Origin: DASUPK01 sp963843085
GTDB taxonomy: Bacteria; Actinomycetota; Thermoleophilia; Solirubrobacterales; 70-9
Direction of reading: 5' to 3'
Assembly (NCBI GenBank): GCA_963843085.1
Contig: CAWJJG010000011.1
Coordinates: forward strand, 1,178,001-1,242,000
DNA length: 64,000 nucleotides
Part shown: positions 16,418 through 25,131 of the stretch, piece by piece
Numbering within the stretch: the first letter of the stretch is position 1
Layout: each line of letters opens with the position of its first letter
Notes under the pieces: generated by a model
Database searches by the model: none
The model's input: the letters and a program-made list of their open reading frames with translations, nothing else
What the model was told of the DNA's origin: nothing
Translations under genes and position numbers: made by a program

Positions 16418-17047
16418 GTGCCGCCCGTCCGCCGACCCATTCCCCGCTTCGTCGCGGACGCCAGCGCCGAGGGGTTGCCCTATGGGCGCTGGGGCGCCCG
16501 GCTGCGCGACGAGTTCGCCAAGGCCTGCGAGCCGCACATCGCCGAGGCGGGCGGGCCACCGGGCGAGGTGACCTGGTTCCCCGAGCGGGGCTGGGGAGGC
16601 CGCATCTACGTGCCGGGCGTCGCGCCCGTGGAGGGCGCCCAGGAGCCGAGCGAGTACTTCGGCCTCGTCTCCTTCGTGCGCCCGGAGGGCGGCGAAGCCG
16701 GCGCCTTCGAGGCCACCGCCGACTTCACCGACGTGACCGCCGATCAGAACCCCGACTGGATGATCGACCTGAACGAGGAGGTGATCGGCTCCTGGCGCGG
16801 CGAGAGCGAGCGCCGCGGCGACGTCACCCTCGTCTGGGGGACGCCGCTCGTGCGCGGCGCCAAGGCAGCGACCGCCGAGCTGGACGCCGAGGTGGTCGAC
16901 CAGACCCCGGTCACCGACGAGCGCTTCACGCTGGTGGCGCTCGACGCCGTCAAGGGCTTCCCCGACGACCTCTTTCTGGAGGTCAAGATCTGGAGCGACC
17001 AGGGCCAGGAGCTGGCCGCGGAGAGCCTCTACGACGAGCCGGAGTAG
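16418..17047 (+). CDS. Conserved hypothetical acidic protein
   Basis: A 209-residue soluble protein starting at GTG 12 bases after galT, so probably in the same transcript. It is acidic, has no signal peptide or membrane segment, and contains an aromatic-rich central part (VTWFPERGWGGRIYVPG; PSEYFGLVSFVRPEGGE; DQNPDWMIDLNEEVIGSW). No family is recognised. Codon use matches its neighbours, and the frame is clean over its full length, which supports a real gene. Confidence 0.75.
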   Translation: MPPVRRPIPRFVADASAEGLPYGRWGARLRDEFAKACEPHIAEAGGPPGEVTWFPERGWGGRIYVPGVAPVEGAQEPSEYFGLVSFVRPEGGEAGAFEATADFTDVTADQNPDWMIDLNEEVIGSWRGESERRGDVTLVWGTPLVRGAKAATAELDAEVVDQTPVTDERFTLVALDAVKGFPDDLFLEVKIWSDQGQELAAESLYDEPE

Positions 17048-17118
17048 CCCGCTGACCTGAGCGACTCATCGATTTTGCGGAAGCCCCGGCCTGGCGCTGT
17101 CCCGTACGGTCCCGGCCA

Positions 17119-19845
17119 ATGCCTGGGGGAGGGAGTCGCGCCAGGGGGGTGCTGGCTGTGATGGTCGTTTTCGGCTGCCTGGCGGCGGCTCCGGCCGCCC
17201 ACGCGGCCGGTCCGCTCACTGTCAACACGGCCATCGACTACCCCCTTCCGGCGCCCGGATCGCCCGGGGATGGCCTCTGCACCCTGCGCGAGGCGATCTA
17301 CGACGCCAGCTTCGACACCTCATTCGACTACCCGGACTGCGCCGGCGCAACGTCCGGGACGAGCGAGATCCAGATCCCGGCCGACATCCCCAGCGTCACC
17401 CTGGACACGACCACCAACAACGAGGACCAGAACGTGAGCGGGGACCTGGATGTGATCTACGGCCCGCTCACGATCACCGGCCTGGCCCCGGGCGGGAACA
17501 CGATCACCGCGGGACCTGGCGCCACCGACCGCGTGCTCGACGTGACCCAGGTCGGAGTGGACCTGACGCTCGACAACCTGGTGATCACGGGCGGCAACCT
17601 GACCACCCCTCCGTACTCGAACAACCTCCCCGGAGGGGGCATTCGCCTCGCTGGGGGCGGCACGCTGACGCTCGATGGGACGAACGTGACCGACAACTCC
17701 GCCGTCGGCACCACCGGCCAACACGGGGAGGGCGGGGGGATCTGCGCGGGCTTCGAGAACGGGAGCAGCTCGACCCTGATCATCAAGGGCGGCAGCGTGA
17801 TCAGCCGCAATCGGGCCGGTGGCGGCGGGCTGGCGGCCGAGGACGGTGAGGGCGGAGGGATCTACCTGGTGGGCGGCGGCTCCACAATCGACATGACCGG
17901 CGGAGAGATCAGCGACAACAGCGCTGGGGGCGGCGGCGACGGAACCAATTCCAACTCACCGGGCAGGGGCGGCGGGATCGCGGTGCTCTCGAACTTCGCA
18001 GACGGGGCGAATACGGTGACACTCGACGGCGTCGACGTCCAGGGGAACAGCGCCGGCGGCCGGGGCAGTTCGAGCCAGGGCCAGGGAGGCGGCATCGAGA
18101 TAGACCAGCACGCCACGACGCTCACCGTGAAGGGGGGAACGACCATCAGCGGCAACACGGCCGGTGGCGGCTCCGGCAACGCCCCCGGTTACGGCGGCGG
18201 CGTGGACGTCCAGATCGACACCAGCAACTCCTTCAGCGAGAATTCGCAGGTGACGAACAACGACGCGGGCGGCGCCGGCGGGACGGGCGCGGGCCAGGGG
18301 GGCGGGATCTGGTCCCACGACGAGGTCAGCATCGAGGACTCGACGTTCTCCAACAACCGGGCGAGCTCCAACGCCACGGGGACGGTCGGCGGCGTCGGTG
18401 CCGGCGGGGGCATCTACATGACGGATTGGCTCGGCGAGCCCCTGACGATCACCGACAGCACGATCAACGGCAACCGCGCCGGCGTCACCGCGAGCGGCTC
18501 GGGCGGCGGGGGCGTCGCCGACCTGGACACCGGCCTGCTGACGATCAGCGGCGGCCAGATCAGGGGAAACACGGCCGCCAATCGAGGTGGGGGCATCTAC
18601 CGGAGCATGACGGCGAACGACACGACGGGCGGAACGGACAAGATCGAGACCAGCCTGATCAGCGACAACACGGCCAGGGACGGCGGCGGCGTCTGGTCGG
18701 AGATCAGCCGCTCGATGGCGCTCACGCAGAGCACCGTCGCCGGAAACACCGCCAGGGGCACCACCGGGAGCACGGCCCTCGGCGGCGGACTCGCCCTGAG
18801 CAGCCTCAACGACACCATCGGCGAGACCACTCGGGCCAATTACCTCGTCGAGAACTCCACCATCGCCGACAACACCGCGAACACCGCCGGGGACGCGACG
18901 CCCGGTGGCGACGGCGGCGGGATCGCCACCCAGGCCTCGGGCGGAAGCGCGACGCTCCTGGCGCCGAACCTGACGCTTCTGTTTGCGACCGTCGGGGGGA
19001 ACGCCGCGGTCCGGGGCTCCTCCGAGGGCGGACAGGGCGGGAACCTCTTCCTCAACGACGTCGACGCAGGTGACGTCGACCTCCAAGGGTCGGTCATCTC
19101 GGACGGATCGGGGGCCAGCGGCGCGGAGAACTGCGAGACCGACACCGGCACGATCGCCTCCGGCGATGGCAACGTCGAGGGGCCGTCGAGTGCGGGCGGC
19201 GCCGCGACCAACCAGTGCAACCTGACCGGGATACACGACGTTCGCGCCGACCCTTTGCTCGGGCCGCTCCTCGACAACGGCGGACCGGACATCGGCAATT
19301 CCAGCGGAACCCTGTTGCCCTTGACGAGTCGCCTGCCCAGCCCGGCCGGCCCCGCGTTCGATCGGGCCCCAGGCGGAGTCTGCGACCTCGTCACCGTCGA
19401 CGAATACGACAACTCGCGCGGATCGAGCGGCGAGACCTGCGACGCCGGCGCCATCGAGCTCGGCACGAAGATTCTCACCGTGGATCCTCCGACCAACGGC
19501 TCGATCACCGGCACCGGCATCAACTGCCCAGGCGACTGCACCGAGGCCATCACCCAGGGGAGCACGGTGGCCCTCACCGCGGTCCCGTCGAACGGCTTCG
19601 TCCTCGACGCCTGGACCGGCGCCTGCAGCGGCAGCGGCGCCTGCAACGCCTACCTCAACGTCGACAAGACCGTCGGCGCCACCTTCGTCGTCGCTCCGCC
19701 TCCACCGCCGCCTGGCGACACCGAGACTCCCCCGACAGCGAGCCCGACGACCCAGCCGAGCAAGCCGAAGTGCAAGAAGAAGGAGAAGAAGAAGCGGTCA
19801 CGCAGCGCCGTGGCGGCGAAGAAGTGCAAGAAGAAGCGCAAGTAG
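17119..19845 (+). CDS. Secreted right-handed beta-helix protein with CSLREA-type N-terminus and Lys-rich tail
   Basis: A 908-residue exported protein. A signal peptide (residues about 9-32, ending AAHAA) is followed by a CSLREA-type segment (GLCTLREAIYDAS). About 600 residues of right-handed parallel beta-helix follow, seen as recurrent GGGI, ISGNTA and DNSA turns (for example GGGIRLAGGGTLTLDGTNV and VTDNSAVG). Near residues 790-850 an InlB-repeat-like module occurs (LTVDPPTNGSITGTGINCPG; FVLDAWTGACSG). A Pro-rich linker (PPPPPPGDTETPP) leads to a very basic Lys/Cys tail (SKPKCKKKEKKKRSRS and KKCKKKRK). Such helices bind or process polysaccharide or act as surface adhesins; no catalytic triad is evident. 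The Lys tail may bind acidic wall polymers (inference). Confidence 0.85.
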   Translation: MPGGGSRARGVLAVMVVFGCLAAAPAAHAAGPLTVNTAIDYPLPAPGSPGDGLCTLREAIYDASFDTSFDYPDCAGATSGTSEIQIPADIPSVTLDTTTNNEDQNVSGDLDVIYGPLTITGLAPGGNTITAGPGATDRVLDVTQVGVDLTLDNLVITGGNLTTPPYSNNLPGGGIRLAGGGTLTLDGTNVTDNSAVGTTGQHGEGGGICAGFENGSSSTLIIKGGSVISRNRAGGGGLAAEDGEGGGIYLVGGGSTIDMTGGEISDNSAGGGGDGTNSNSPGRGGGIAVLSNFADGANTVTLDGVDVQGNSAGGRGSSSQGQGGGIEIDQHATTLTVKGGTTISGNTAGGGSGNAPGYGGGVDVQIDTSNSFSENSQVTNNDAGGAGGTGAGQGGGIWSHDEVSIEDSTFSNNRASSNATGTVGGVGAGGGIYMTDWLGEPLTITDSTINGNRAGVTASGSGGGGVADLDTGLLTISGGQIRGNTAANRGGGIYRSMTANDTTGGTDKIETSLISDNTARDGGGVWSEISRSMALTQSTVAGNTARGTTGSTALGGGLALSSLNDTIGETTRANYLVENSTIADNTANTAGDATPGGDGGGIATQASGGSATLLAPNLTLLFATVGGNAAVRGSSEGGQGGNLFLNDVDAGDVDLQGSVISDGSGASGAENCETDTGTIASGDGNVEGPSSAGGAATNQCNLTGIHDVRADPLLGPLLDNGGPDIGNSSGTLLPLTSRLPSPAGPAFDRAPGGVCDLVTVDEYDNSRGSSGETCDAGAIELGTKILTVDPPTNGSITGTGINCPGDCTEAITQGSTVALTAVPSNGFVLDAWTGACSGSGACNAYLNVDKTVGATFVVAPPPPPPGDTETPPTASPTTQPSKPKCKKKEKKKRSRSAVAAKKCKKKRK

Positions 19846-19866
19846 TCGGACTAACCTCCCAGCCGA

Positions 19867-19940
<74 letters not shown>

Positions 19941-20033
19941 TTGCCTTGCAGGCCGGTGGGCCCTTCTTCGGCAATTCGTCCAAATGGCCGCGCAGGTTCG
20001 GATTCGGAACCGGTCTTGGACGAAGCTGTGCGC

Positions 20034-20177
20034 ATGAGGCATGCCTTGACTCGGCTGAGCTGCCTGCTCCGGGGACACGAGTGGCGGATGAACAGCACCC
20101 CCCGCGGTCACTTCGAGCTCTGCTACCAGTGCCAGGCCAGCAGAGCGGTCAAGAGCAAGCCCGCGCAGCCCGCCTGA
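20034..20177 (+). CDS. Small zinc-ribbon-like protein
   Basis: A 47-residue protein too short for most callers. The ATG at 20034 starts MRHALTRLSCLLRGHEWR. The pattern C-x3-GH-x-W ... LCYQCQAS (one Cys, one His, then a CxxC) looks like a compact zinc-binding knuckle, a type of mini-protein I have seen in high-GC actinobacteria (recognition from memory, not checked). The C-terminus is basic (SRAVKSKPAQPA). Function unknown. A longer in-frame start exists at 19941 but lies directly on the tRNA end. Confidence 0.5.
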   Translation: MRHALTRLSCLLRGHEWRMNSTPRGHFELCYQCQASRAVKSKPAQPA

Positions 20178-20240
20178 TCGCCGCTCTGCAACTCGCCGCC
20201 CGGGGCTGGTCAAGCTGCCGCACGCTTGCTTCCATTCACT

Positions 20241-20246
20241 GGAGGA
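20241..20246 (+). promoter_or_regulatory. Strong ribosome binding site GGAGGA
   Basis: GGAGGA lies 6 bases upstream of the GTG at 20253. It decides the acyltransferase start in favour of this GTG over the TTG at 20226 that the open frame would also allow. Confidence 0.75.
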
Positions 20247-20252
20247 AGCTCG

Positions 20253-22070
20253 GTGTCAGCGAAGAGCGCCAATCGCCTGCCCTACATGCCCGGTCTGGAT
20301 GGCCTGCGTGCCATCGCCGTGCTGGCCGTGTTCGTCTACCACTTCCACAACGGAGGGGGCTGGCTGCCGGGCGGGTTCCTCGGCGTCGACGTCTTCTTCG
20401 TGATCAGCGGGTACCTGATCACCTCCCTGCTGCTCAGCGAGTTCCGCAAGGAGGGGCGCATCGACCTCGTCGCCTTCTGGCTGCGGCGGGCGCGGCGGCT
20501 GCTGCCGGCGGTCGGGGTCCTGATCGCCGTGGTGATGGTGGCCGGCGCCTTCTTCGACCTCGGGCAGATCTCGAACCTGCGCGGCCAGGCCCTGGCTTCG
20601 ATGGCCTACGTGACGAACTGGGACCTGATCCTCTCCCACCAGTCCTACTTCGAGCAGTTCGCGCGGCCCTCGCTCTTCCGGCACCTCTGGTCCCTCGCGG
20701 TGGAGGAGCAGTTCTATCTGCTCTGGCCGATCGCCTTCGCGTTCTTCATGACGCGCTTCGGGCACCGTCGAGTGGTGATCGGCGTGATCGCCGGGGCGAT
20801 CGCCTCCAGCCTGCTGATGGCGATCCTGTTCGACCCGGTCAACCCGAACCGCGTCTTCTACGGGACTGATACCCGTGCGACGCCGCTGCTGATCGGCGTG
20901 GCGCTCGCCTTCTTCTGGCACCCCGAGCGCCTCAAGCCGAAGACCGGAACGCTGGCGCCCGTCGCCTTGAACGCGATGGGGGCGATCGGACTGTCGATGG
21001 TCGTGATCACGTTCATGACCGTCCACGACTACGACATCTCGCTCTACCACGGCGGCTTCCTGCTGCTCTCGATCTGGACGGCGATGCTGATCGCAGCGCT
21101 CGCCCATCCGGCGGCCTCGATCGGCCGGACGCTGGGAAATCCGGGAATGCGCTGGCTCGGTCTCCGCAGCTACAGCTTCTACCTCTGGCACTGGCCGGTG
21201 CTCGAGCTGATGCGACCGGGCATCGACGTGCCGCTCCACGGGCCGGTCCTGTTCGCACTGCAGCTCGGCACCACGCTGGCGCTCTCCGATCTCTCCTACC
21301 GCTGCGTCGAGCAGCCCTTCCGCCACTCCACCAGCTGGCAGCGGCCGGACTGGACACGCATCGGCCGGATGGGCATCGCGGTCGGTGTCACCACGGTGGT
21401 GCTCGTCGTCGGCTGGAGCGGGATCGTGCCCAAGGGGCATCCCGGACAGCTGCACGTCGCCTCGGCGGAGATCACGCCGAAGGCGAAGTACGTCGCTCAT
21501 CCGATCTCGGTCACCCGAGCGGTCTCCGAGGCATCTGGGGGTCGCGTCCCGGTCAAGGCGAGCGCCGCCACAGGCCGCAGGGCCAAGGCGCTTCCCGTGC
21601 TCGCCCTGGGCGACTCGGTGATGGTCGATGCGCGCAACGGACTCGCGCGGCTGCTCGGGCCGCGGCTCACCCTGAACGCCCATGTCGGCCGCCAGGCAAG
21701 CGGGATCATCGACCTGCTCCACCGGTACCGGGCGCACGGCGGGCTCCCGGACTTCATCGTGCTGCAGATCGGCAACAACGGCCCGCTCTACAGCGACGAT
21801 CTCGAGCGGCTCCATGAAGCCCTGAGGGGGGTGCTGCACGTCCTCTTGGTCAACGTCGAGGTGCCGCGCAGCTGGCAGGGCGAGGCCAACTCGGCTCTGT
21901 CGGAGGCCGCGGACAGCTGGAGGCAGGCTCAGCTGGTCGACTGGCACGCGGTCGCGGATTCCCACGGTGGCATCACCACGGACGGGATCCACCTCACCGA
22001 GAAGGGGGTCGAGCTCTACTCGCGGCTCGTCGCTGCGTCGGTTCGGACGGCCGCCGGCAGGGTCCCGTAG
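20253..22070 (+). CDS. Acyltransferase 3 / SGNH-domain membrane protein (OafA-like)
   Basis: 605 residues. The N-terminal part is an acyltransferase-3 domain with about ten membrane helices: PGLDGLRAIAVLAVFVYHF carries the family histidine, then FLGVDVFFVISGYLI, FWLRRARRLLPA and SLAVEEQFYLLWPI. The C-terminal part (about residues 445-600) is an extracytoplasmic SGNH-type domain with LALGDSVMVDA, IVLQIGNNG and DGIHLTEKG. Such fusions O-acylate surface polysaccharides or peptidoglycan: the membrane domain moves the acyl group and SGNH delivers it. The start is set by the GGAGGA site. No partner genes are adjacent. Confidence 0.92.
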   Translation: MSAKSANRLPYMPGLDGLRAIAVLAVFVYHFHNGGGWLPGGFLGVDVFFVISGYLITSLLLSEFRKEGRIDLVAFWLRRARRLLPAVGVLIAVVMVAGAFFDLGQISNLRGQALASMAYVTNWDLILSHQSYFEQFARPSLFRHLWSLAVEEQFYLLWPIAFAFFMTRFGHRRVVIGVIAGAIASSLLMAILFDPVNPNRVFYGTDTRATPLLIGVALAFFWHPERLKPKTGTLAPVALNAMGAIGLSMVVITFMTVHDYDISLYHGGFLLLSIWTAMLIAALAHPAASIGRTLGNPGMRWLGLRSYSFYLWHWPVLELMRPGIDVPLHGPVLFALQLGTTLALSDLSYRCVEQPFRHSTSWQRPDWTRIGRMGIAVGVTTVVLVVGWSGIVPKGHPGQLHVASAEITPKAKYVAHPISVTRAVSEASGGRVPVKASAATGRRAKALPVLALGDSVMVDARNGLARLLGPRLTLNAHVGRQASGIIDLLHRYRAHGGLPDFIVLQIGNNGPLYSDDLERLHEALRGVLHVLLVNVEVPRSWQGEANSALSEAADSWRQAQLVDWHAVADSHGGITTDGIHLTEKGVELYSRLVAASVRTAAGRVP

Positions 22071-22198
22071 GCGCTGCCTCGAGCGGTCGCGATCGCGGGC
22101 GGGACCGATCAGCCGCGGGTGAAGTGTCCGCTGGCTGACGCCGGCCATCGAGTGCCCGCGTCGATGTGTCGCCGTCGGGGTTCGTACCGATACCGACG

Positions 22199-22594
22199 AT
22201 GATCCACTCGCTCGACACGCTGGGCCTTCCCTTCCCCCTTGGTCGTGCCGAGCCGATCGTCGGTCAGCGGTCGGCTCTCCCCGTCTGCACGATCCGGGTT
22301 GAACACCACTCCGACTGGATCGCCGTGCTGCTGCGGGGAGAGCTCGACCGCCTATCCGCCGAGGAGCTGCGCGCGGCGGTCTCGGACGCGCTGCTCGAGG
22401 CGAAACCGGTCATCGTCGAGCTCGCCGGCGTTGACTTCTGCGACGTCGCGGGGGCTCGCGCTCTCGTGGAGGTCGTCAGGGACGGCGACCGCTGCCGGGG
22501 CAGCGTGGGCGTGGAGGTTCACGGCGCCCGGGGACAGGTCGCGACCCTGATCAAGCTGCTCGGATTCGACGCGTTCCTGTTCGCGCCTCGATAG
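22199..22594 (+). CDS. STAS-domain protein (anti-sigma factor antagonist-like) lacking the phospho-serine
   Basis: 131 residues from the ATG at 22199 (GTG at 22166 would add 11). The STAS fold is visible in WIAVLLRGELDRLSAEELRAA, PVIVELAGVDFCDVAGARAL and the following helix. In RsbV/SpoIIAA proteins the helix start is DSSG with a regulatory serine phosphorylated by the anti-sigma kinase; here the equivalent is DVAG, so no serine is available. It may be a constitutively active antagonist or a non-signalling STAS protein. It stands alone, with no adjacent anti-sigma kinase or sigma factor. Confidence 0.8.
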   Translation: MIHSLDTLGLPFPLGRAEPIVGQRSALPVCTIRVEHHSDWIAVLLRGELDRLSAEELRAAVSDALLEAKPVIVELAGVDFCDVAGARALVEVVRDGDRCRGSVGVEVHGARGQVATLIKLLGFDAFLFAPR

Positions 22595-22604
22595 CCGGGA
22601 GGCG

Positions 22605-23303
22605 TCAGGGGCCCGGGGCCGGCGGATCAGTCAGCAGCAGCCAGCCCTCGTCCACTCGCTCGATGCTCCCGTCGCGCTCCAGCTGGGCGATCGCGGTGCT
22701 GACCGAGGGGCGCCTCGCCCCGATCAGATCCGCCATCAGCTCGTGCGTAAGTCGAAAGGGAACGAGAGTGCCTTCAGGCGTCACCCTTCCCCAGTTTCCG
22801 GCGAGATGCCAGAGCAGGAGCATCAACCTTCCCTCGACTCCCCTCAGGGTTGCGATGGCGAGCAGGACCGAGAGCCAGCGCGACCTGCGCGTGACTCGAT
22901 GAAGGATCTCGTCCCCGAGCTCTGGCCAGCGCGCGCCGAGGAGCCTCCAGCGCCGGTCGAGCAGAACCACATTCAGCGGCTCGATCACCGTCCAGCTCGT
23001 CTCCGCCGGGATCGGATCCAGAGCGGTCGTGTCGTCCCAGGGGCGGATGATGTCCCCCGCACCGAGCGGCTCGCGCGAGTCCGTGCCGGCGATCGAGACG
23101 TTCCTCGTCACCAGCCCCGTGAGAACGAGAAGCCCGACCGCGCCAGGCTCATGCTCGGTCTCGGGGGCCCATGCCCCGCGAGGCACCGAGGTGGCCCGAG
23201 CGACGAGCCTCGCACGGGCGGCGTCCCGTTCGTCCTCCGGAACGGCCACGAGGAGATCCGGGTCCCAATCCAGGACCTTGACCCATTCCTCCGTGTTTGC
23301 CAC
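22605..23303 (-). CDS. Crp/Fnr-family transcriptional regulator
   Basis: 232 residues from the GTG at 23303, chosen because GGAGG (23309-23313) lies 5 bases upstream. The N-terminal two thirds form a divergent cyclic-nucleotide-type sensor domain (LLVLTGLVTRNVSI; PLGAGDIIRPWDD). A dimer helix region follows, then a winged helix with recognition segment LTHELMADLIGARRPSVSTA and wing IAQLERDGSIERVDEGWLLL. No Fnr-type cysteine cluster is seen. The ligand is unknown. It is convergent with the STAS gene and divergent from the riboswitch-controlled hydrolase genes, so it could regulate either. Confidence 0.85.
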   Translation of the reverse strand: MANTEEWVKVLDWDPDLLVAVPEDERDAARARLVARATSVPRGAWAPETEHEPGAVGLLVLTGLVTRNVSIAGTDSREPLGAGDIIRPWDDTTALDPIPAETSWTVIEPLNVVLLDRRWRLLGARWPELGDEILHRVTRRSRWLSVLLAIATLRGVEGRLMLLLWHLAGNWGRVTPEGTLVPFRLTHELMADLIGARRPSVSTAIAQLERDGSIERVDEGWLLLTDPPAPGP

Positions 23304-23308
23304 TGCTG

Positions 23309-23313
23309 CCTCC
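23309..23313 (-). promoter_or_regulatory. Ribosome binding site fixing the Crp-like start
   Basis: GGAGG on the minus strand lies 5 bases before the GTG at 23303. The longer open frame to 23411 has no comparable site. Confidence 0.6.
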
Positions 23314-23569
23314 ACGTCGTGAAACCCAATATGGGAACACGGGACGCTCGCAGAAGACGCGGTCGTCCCTTCGCTCGAAGCGAGTAGCCCGCGGTGGGCC
23401 CGGCAAGGCACGTTCGGCCCGTTCCTCCCAGGCTGCCAGGTTTCGGCGGACCGAGATCAGGACCCCGACCCCAGGCTCAGGGATTCCCAGTCGTGTCCGC
23501 CGGCTGACATCCGCAGAAGGGAGCGCGCGACCTTCACTGCTGGATCGGTTTCAGCCGGCAACAAGACCT
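23314..23569. other. Intergenic region without a visible gene
   Basis: About 250 bases between the Crp-like gene (reading left) and the riboswitch (reading right). No frame here has protein-like composition. It must contain both divergent promoters, but no convincing -35/-10 pair can be assigned by eye. Confidence 0.5.
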
Positions 23570-23700
23570 AGCTGAACCGCCGGCGTCCTCGCCGGCGGCC
23601 GGGGGACCCAAGTCCCTGGGGCGAATCGCCGCCGGAGCCGGCGGCGTAACGCGACTCCCCTCGCGTGAGCCCGGCAGCTAACCCCGGAAGCCCGACAGGA
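23570..23700 (+). promoter_or_regulatory. Cyclic di-AMP riboswitch (ydaO-yuaA type)
   Basis: The leader of the RlpA-like gene carries the conserved blocks of the ydaO/yuaA aptamer in order: GCTGAACC at 23571, CCGGGGGACCCA about 30 bases later, GGGGCGAATC, a GC-rich variable hairpin (CGCCGCCGG/CCGGCGGCG), then CCCGGCAGCTAACCCCGG. In known cases cyclic di-AMP binding turns off downstream cell-wall hydrolase or osmolyte-uptake genes. Here it precedes RlpA-like and M23 genes, a typical actinobacterial target. The aptamer ends about 13 bases before the ATG at 23714, so control may be at translation or by a mutually exclusive terminator; neither is resolved by eye. Confidence 0.9.
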
Positions 23701-23713
23701 GAGAGGTCAATCG

Positions 23714-24334
23714 ATGCGTTCACCCAATCCAAGCGGAATGGTTCCCCGCCGCGCCCGGGCGCTGGGATTGCTCTGTGCGCTCGCGGCCGTCCTGGCCTGC
23801 GCCACCGCCGCGCAGGCCGTCCAGGGCGACTACCAACGCTTGCCCTTCGGCGCCAGGGCGCTCCATCTCGGCGACCGCGGCACGGACGTGAAGACCCTCA
23901 ACTGGGGGCTTCGCGCCGAGGGACTCAGAGCTCCCTACGCGGGTGACTTCGGGAGGCAGACGGACTCGTCCGTCCGCGAACTGCAGAGTGGGGCAAGCCT
24001 CGCCCCCGACGGGATGGTGGACCGGCAGACGATGAAAGCGATCGCGGCTCGGATCCCGGCAGGTCGCGCGAGCTGGTACGGGCCGGGGCTGTGGGGGCGA
24101 CGAACGGCATGTGGGATCCCCCTGAAGAAGAACACGATCGGCGTGGCACACCGCTCACTGCCGTGCGGCGCGCGGGTGGTCGTGGCGCATGCCGGCCACT
24201 GGCGGCGGGCACGGGTCATCGATCGCGGTCCCTATCGGCGCGGCTACGCGCTCGACCTCACCAGGAAGCTCGCCAAGCAGCTCGGGATGCTCGCGCTCGG
24301 CAAGGCGAAGGTGAAACTGGCGGTGGTCCCTTGA
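23714..24334 (+). CDS. Peptidoglycan-binding RlpA-like protein
   Basis: 206 residues, exported (hydrophobic segment residues about 16-36 ending AQAV). A peptidoglycan-binding domain follows (LHLGDRGTDVKTLNWGLRAEG; PDGMVDRQTMKAI). The C-terminal double-psi beta-barrel resembles RlpA/3D domains: ASWYGPGLWGRRTACG, HRSLPCGARVVV and VIDRGPYRRGYALDLT, with the acidic residue of the RlpA lytic centre. Probably a wall hydrolase or remodelling factor acting outside the membrane. It is controlled by the upstream cyclic di-AMP riboswitch and shares a TTGA overlap with the next gene. Confidence 0.9.
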   Translation: MRSPNPSGMVPRRARALGLLCALAAVLACATAAQAVQGDYQRLPFGARALHLGDRGTDVKTLNWGLRAEGLRAPYAGDFGRQTDSSVRELQSGASLAPDGMVDRQTMKAIAARIPAGRASWYGPGLWGRRTACGIPLKKNTIGVAHRSLPCGARVVVAHAGHWRRARVIDRGPYRRGYALDLTRKLAKQLGMLALGKAKVKLAVVP

Positions 24335-25107
24335 CGCCGCGCGCCCGTCGCTTCGCGCGGCTCCCCATCACCGCTCTTGTCGTCTGTCTGGCCGGAGCAT
24401 TCCCCGCTTCCGCCGGGGCCGTCAAGCTCGGTCAGCGTGCCCTCCGGCCGCACATGCGAGGTGGCGACGTCCGGGCGCTGCAGCGCGATCTCACGAGGCT
24501 GAAGCTCCCGACCGCCGCGGACGGCGCATACGGCAAGCTCACCTGGAAGAACGTCCGAGCGCTCGAGCGGCGCCGGAGGTGGCGGGTGGACGGGGTCGTC
24601 CAGCGAGGGCAGGCGAAGCACATCAGGGAGATGATCGCCGAGCAGCGCGCGCGCAAGCAGACCAGGAAGCGCTCGGCGCCCGGCAACTACGATTTCCCGG
24701 TCGCGGGACCGCACAGCTTCGGCGGGCCCTCGAATCGGTTCGGGGCGGCTCGGTCCGGTCATGCCCACCAGGGACAGGACATCCTGGCGGCGTGCGGCAC
24801 GCCGCTCGTCGCGGCCTCGGCGGGAACGCTGAAGGTGAACGCGTACCAGGCGGGCGGCGCCGGCTATTACCTCGTCATTCACGGCGCGGACGGCACCGAC
24901 ACCGTGTACATGCATCTGAAGAAGCCCTCCTGGGTACCGGTAGGAGGAGTGCTTTATCCCGGCGAGCAGATGGGCCGGGTCGGCGAGACGGGTGACGCCA
25001 CCGGATGCCACCTGCACTTCGAGCATTGGACCGCTCCCGGTTGGTACTCCGGCGGGCACCCGTTCGACCCGCTGCCGGAGCTGCTCGCCTGGGATGCGTA
25101 CTCGTGA
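24331..25107 (+). CDS. M23-family (LytM-type) metallopeptidase with peptidoglycan-binding domain
   Basis: 258 residues from the TTG at 24331, which overlaps the RlpA-like stop (TTGA) and begins a proper signal peptide (ITALVVCLAGAFPASAGA). A peptidoglycan-binding domain (HMRGGDVRALQRDLTRLKLP) is followed by an M23 domain with zinc ligands H and D in AHQGQDILA and HxH in CHLHFEHW, typical of glycyl-glycine or D,D-endopeptidases that cut wall cross-links. Longer upstream starts lie inside the previous gene. Co-expression with the RlpA-like gene under the riboswitch suggests joint wall remodelling. Confidence 0.9.
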   Translation: MTPRARRFARLPITALVVCLAGAFPASAGAVKLGQRALRPHMRGGDVRALQRDLTRLKLPTAADGAYGKLTWKNVRALERRRRWRVDGVVQRGQAKHIREMIAEQRARKQTRKRSAPGNYDFPVAGPHSFGGPSNRFGAARSGHAHQGQDILAACGTPLVAASAGTLKVNAYQAGGAGYYLVIHGADGTDTVYMHLKKPSWVPVGGVLYPGEQMGRVGETGDATGCHLHFEHWTAPGWYSGGHPFDPLPELLAWDAYS

Positions 25108-25131
25108 CGGATCCGCGAGAGGAGGTCGAGA

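Noticed and set aside
17640..18960. Dense GGCGGCGGGATC-type repeats that resemble a CRISPR or tandem array
   Set aside because: They are the in-frame GGGI/DNSA codons of the beta-helix protein; spacing is irregular and there are no conserved repeat-spacer units.
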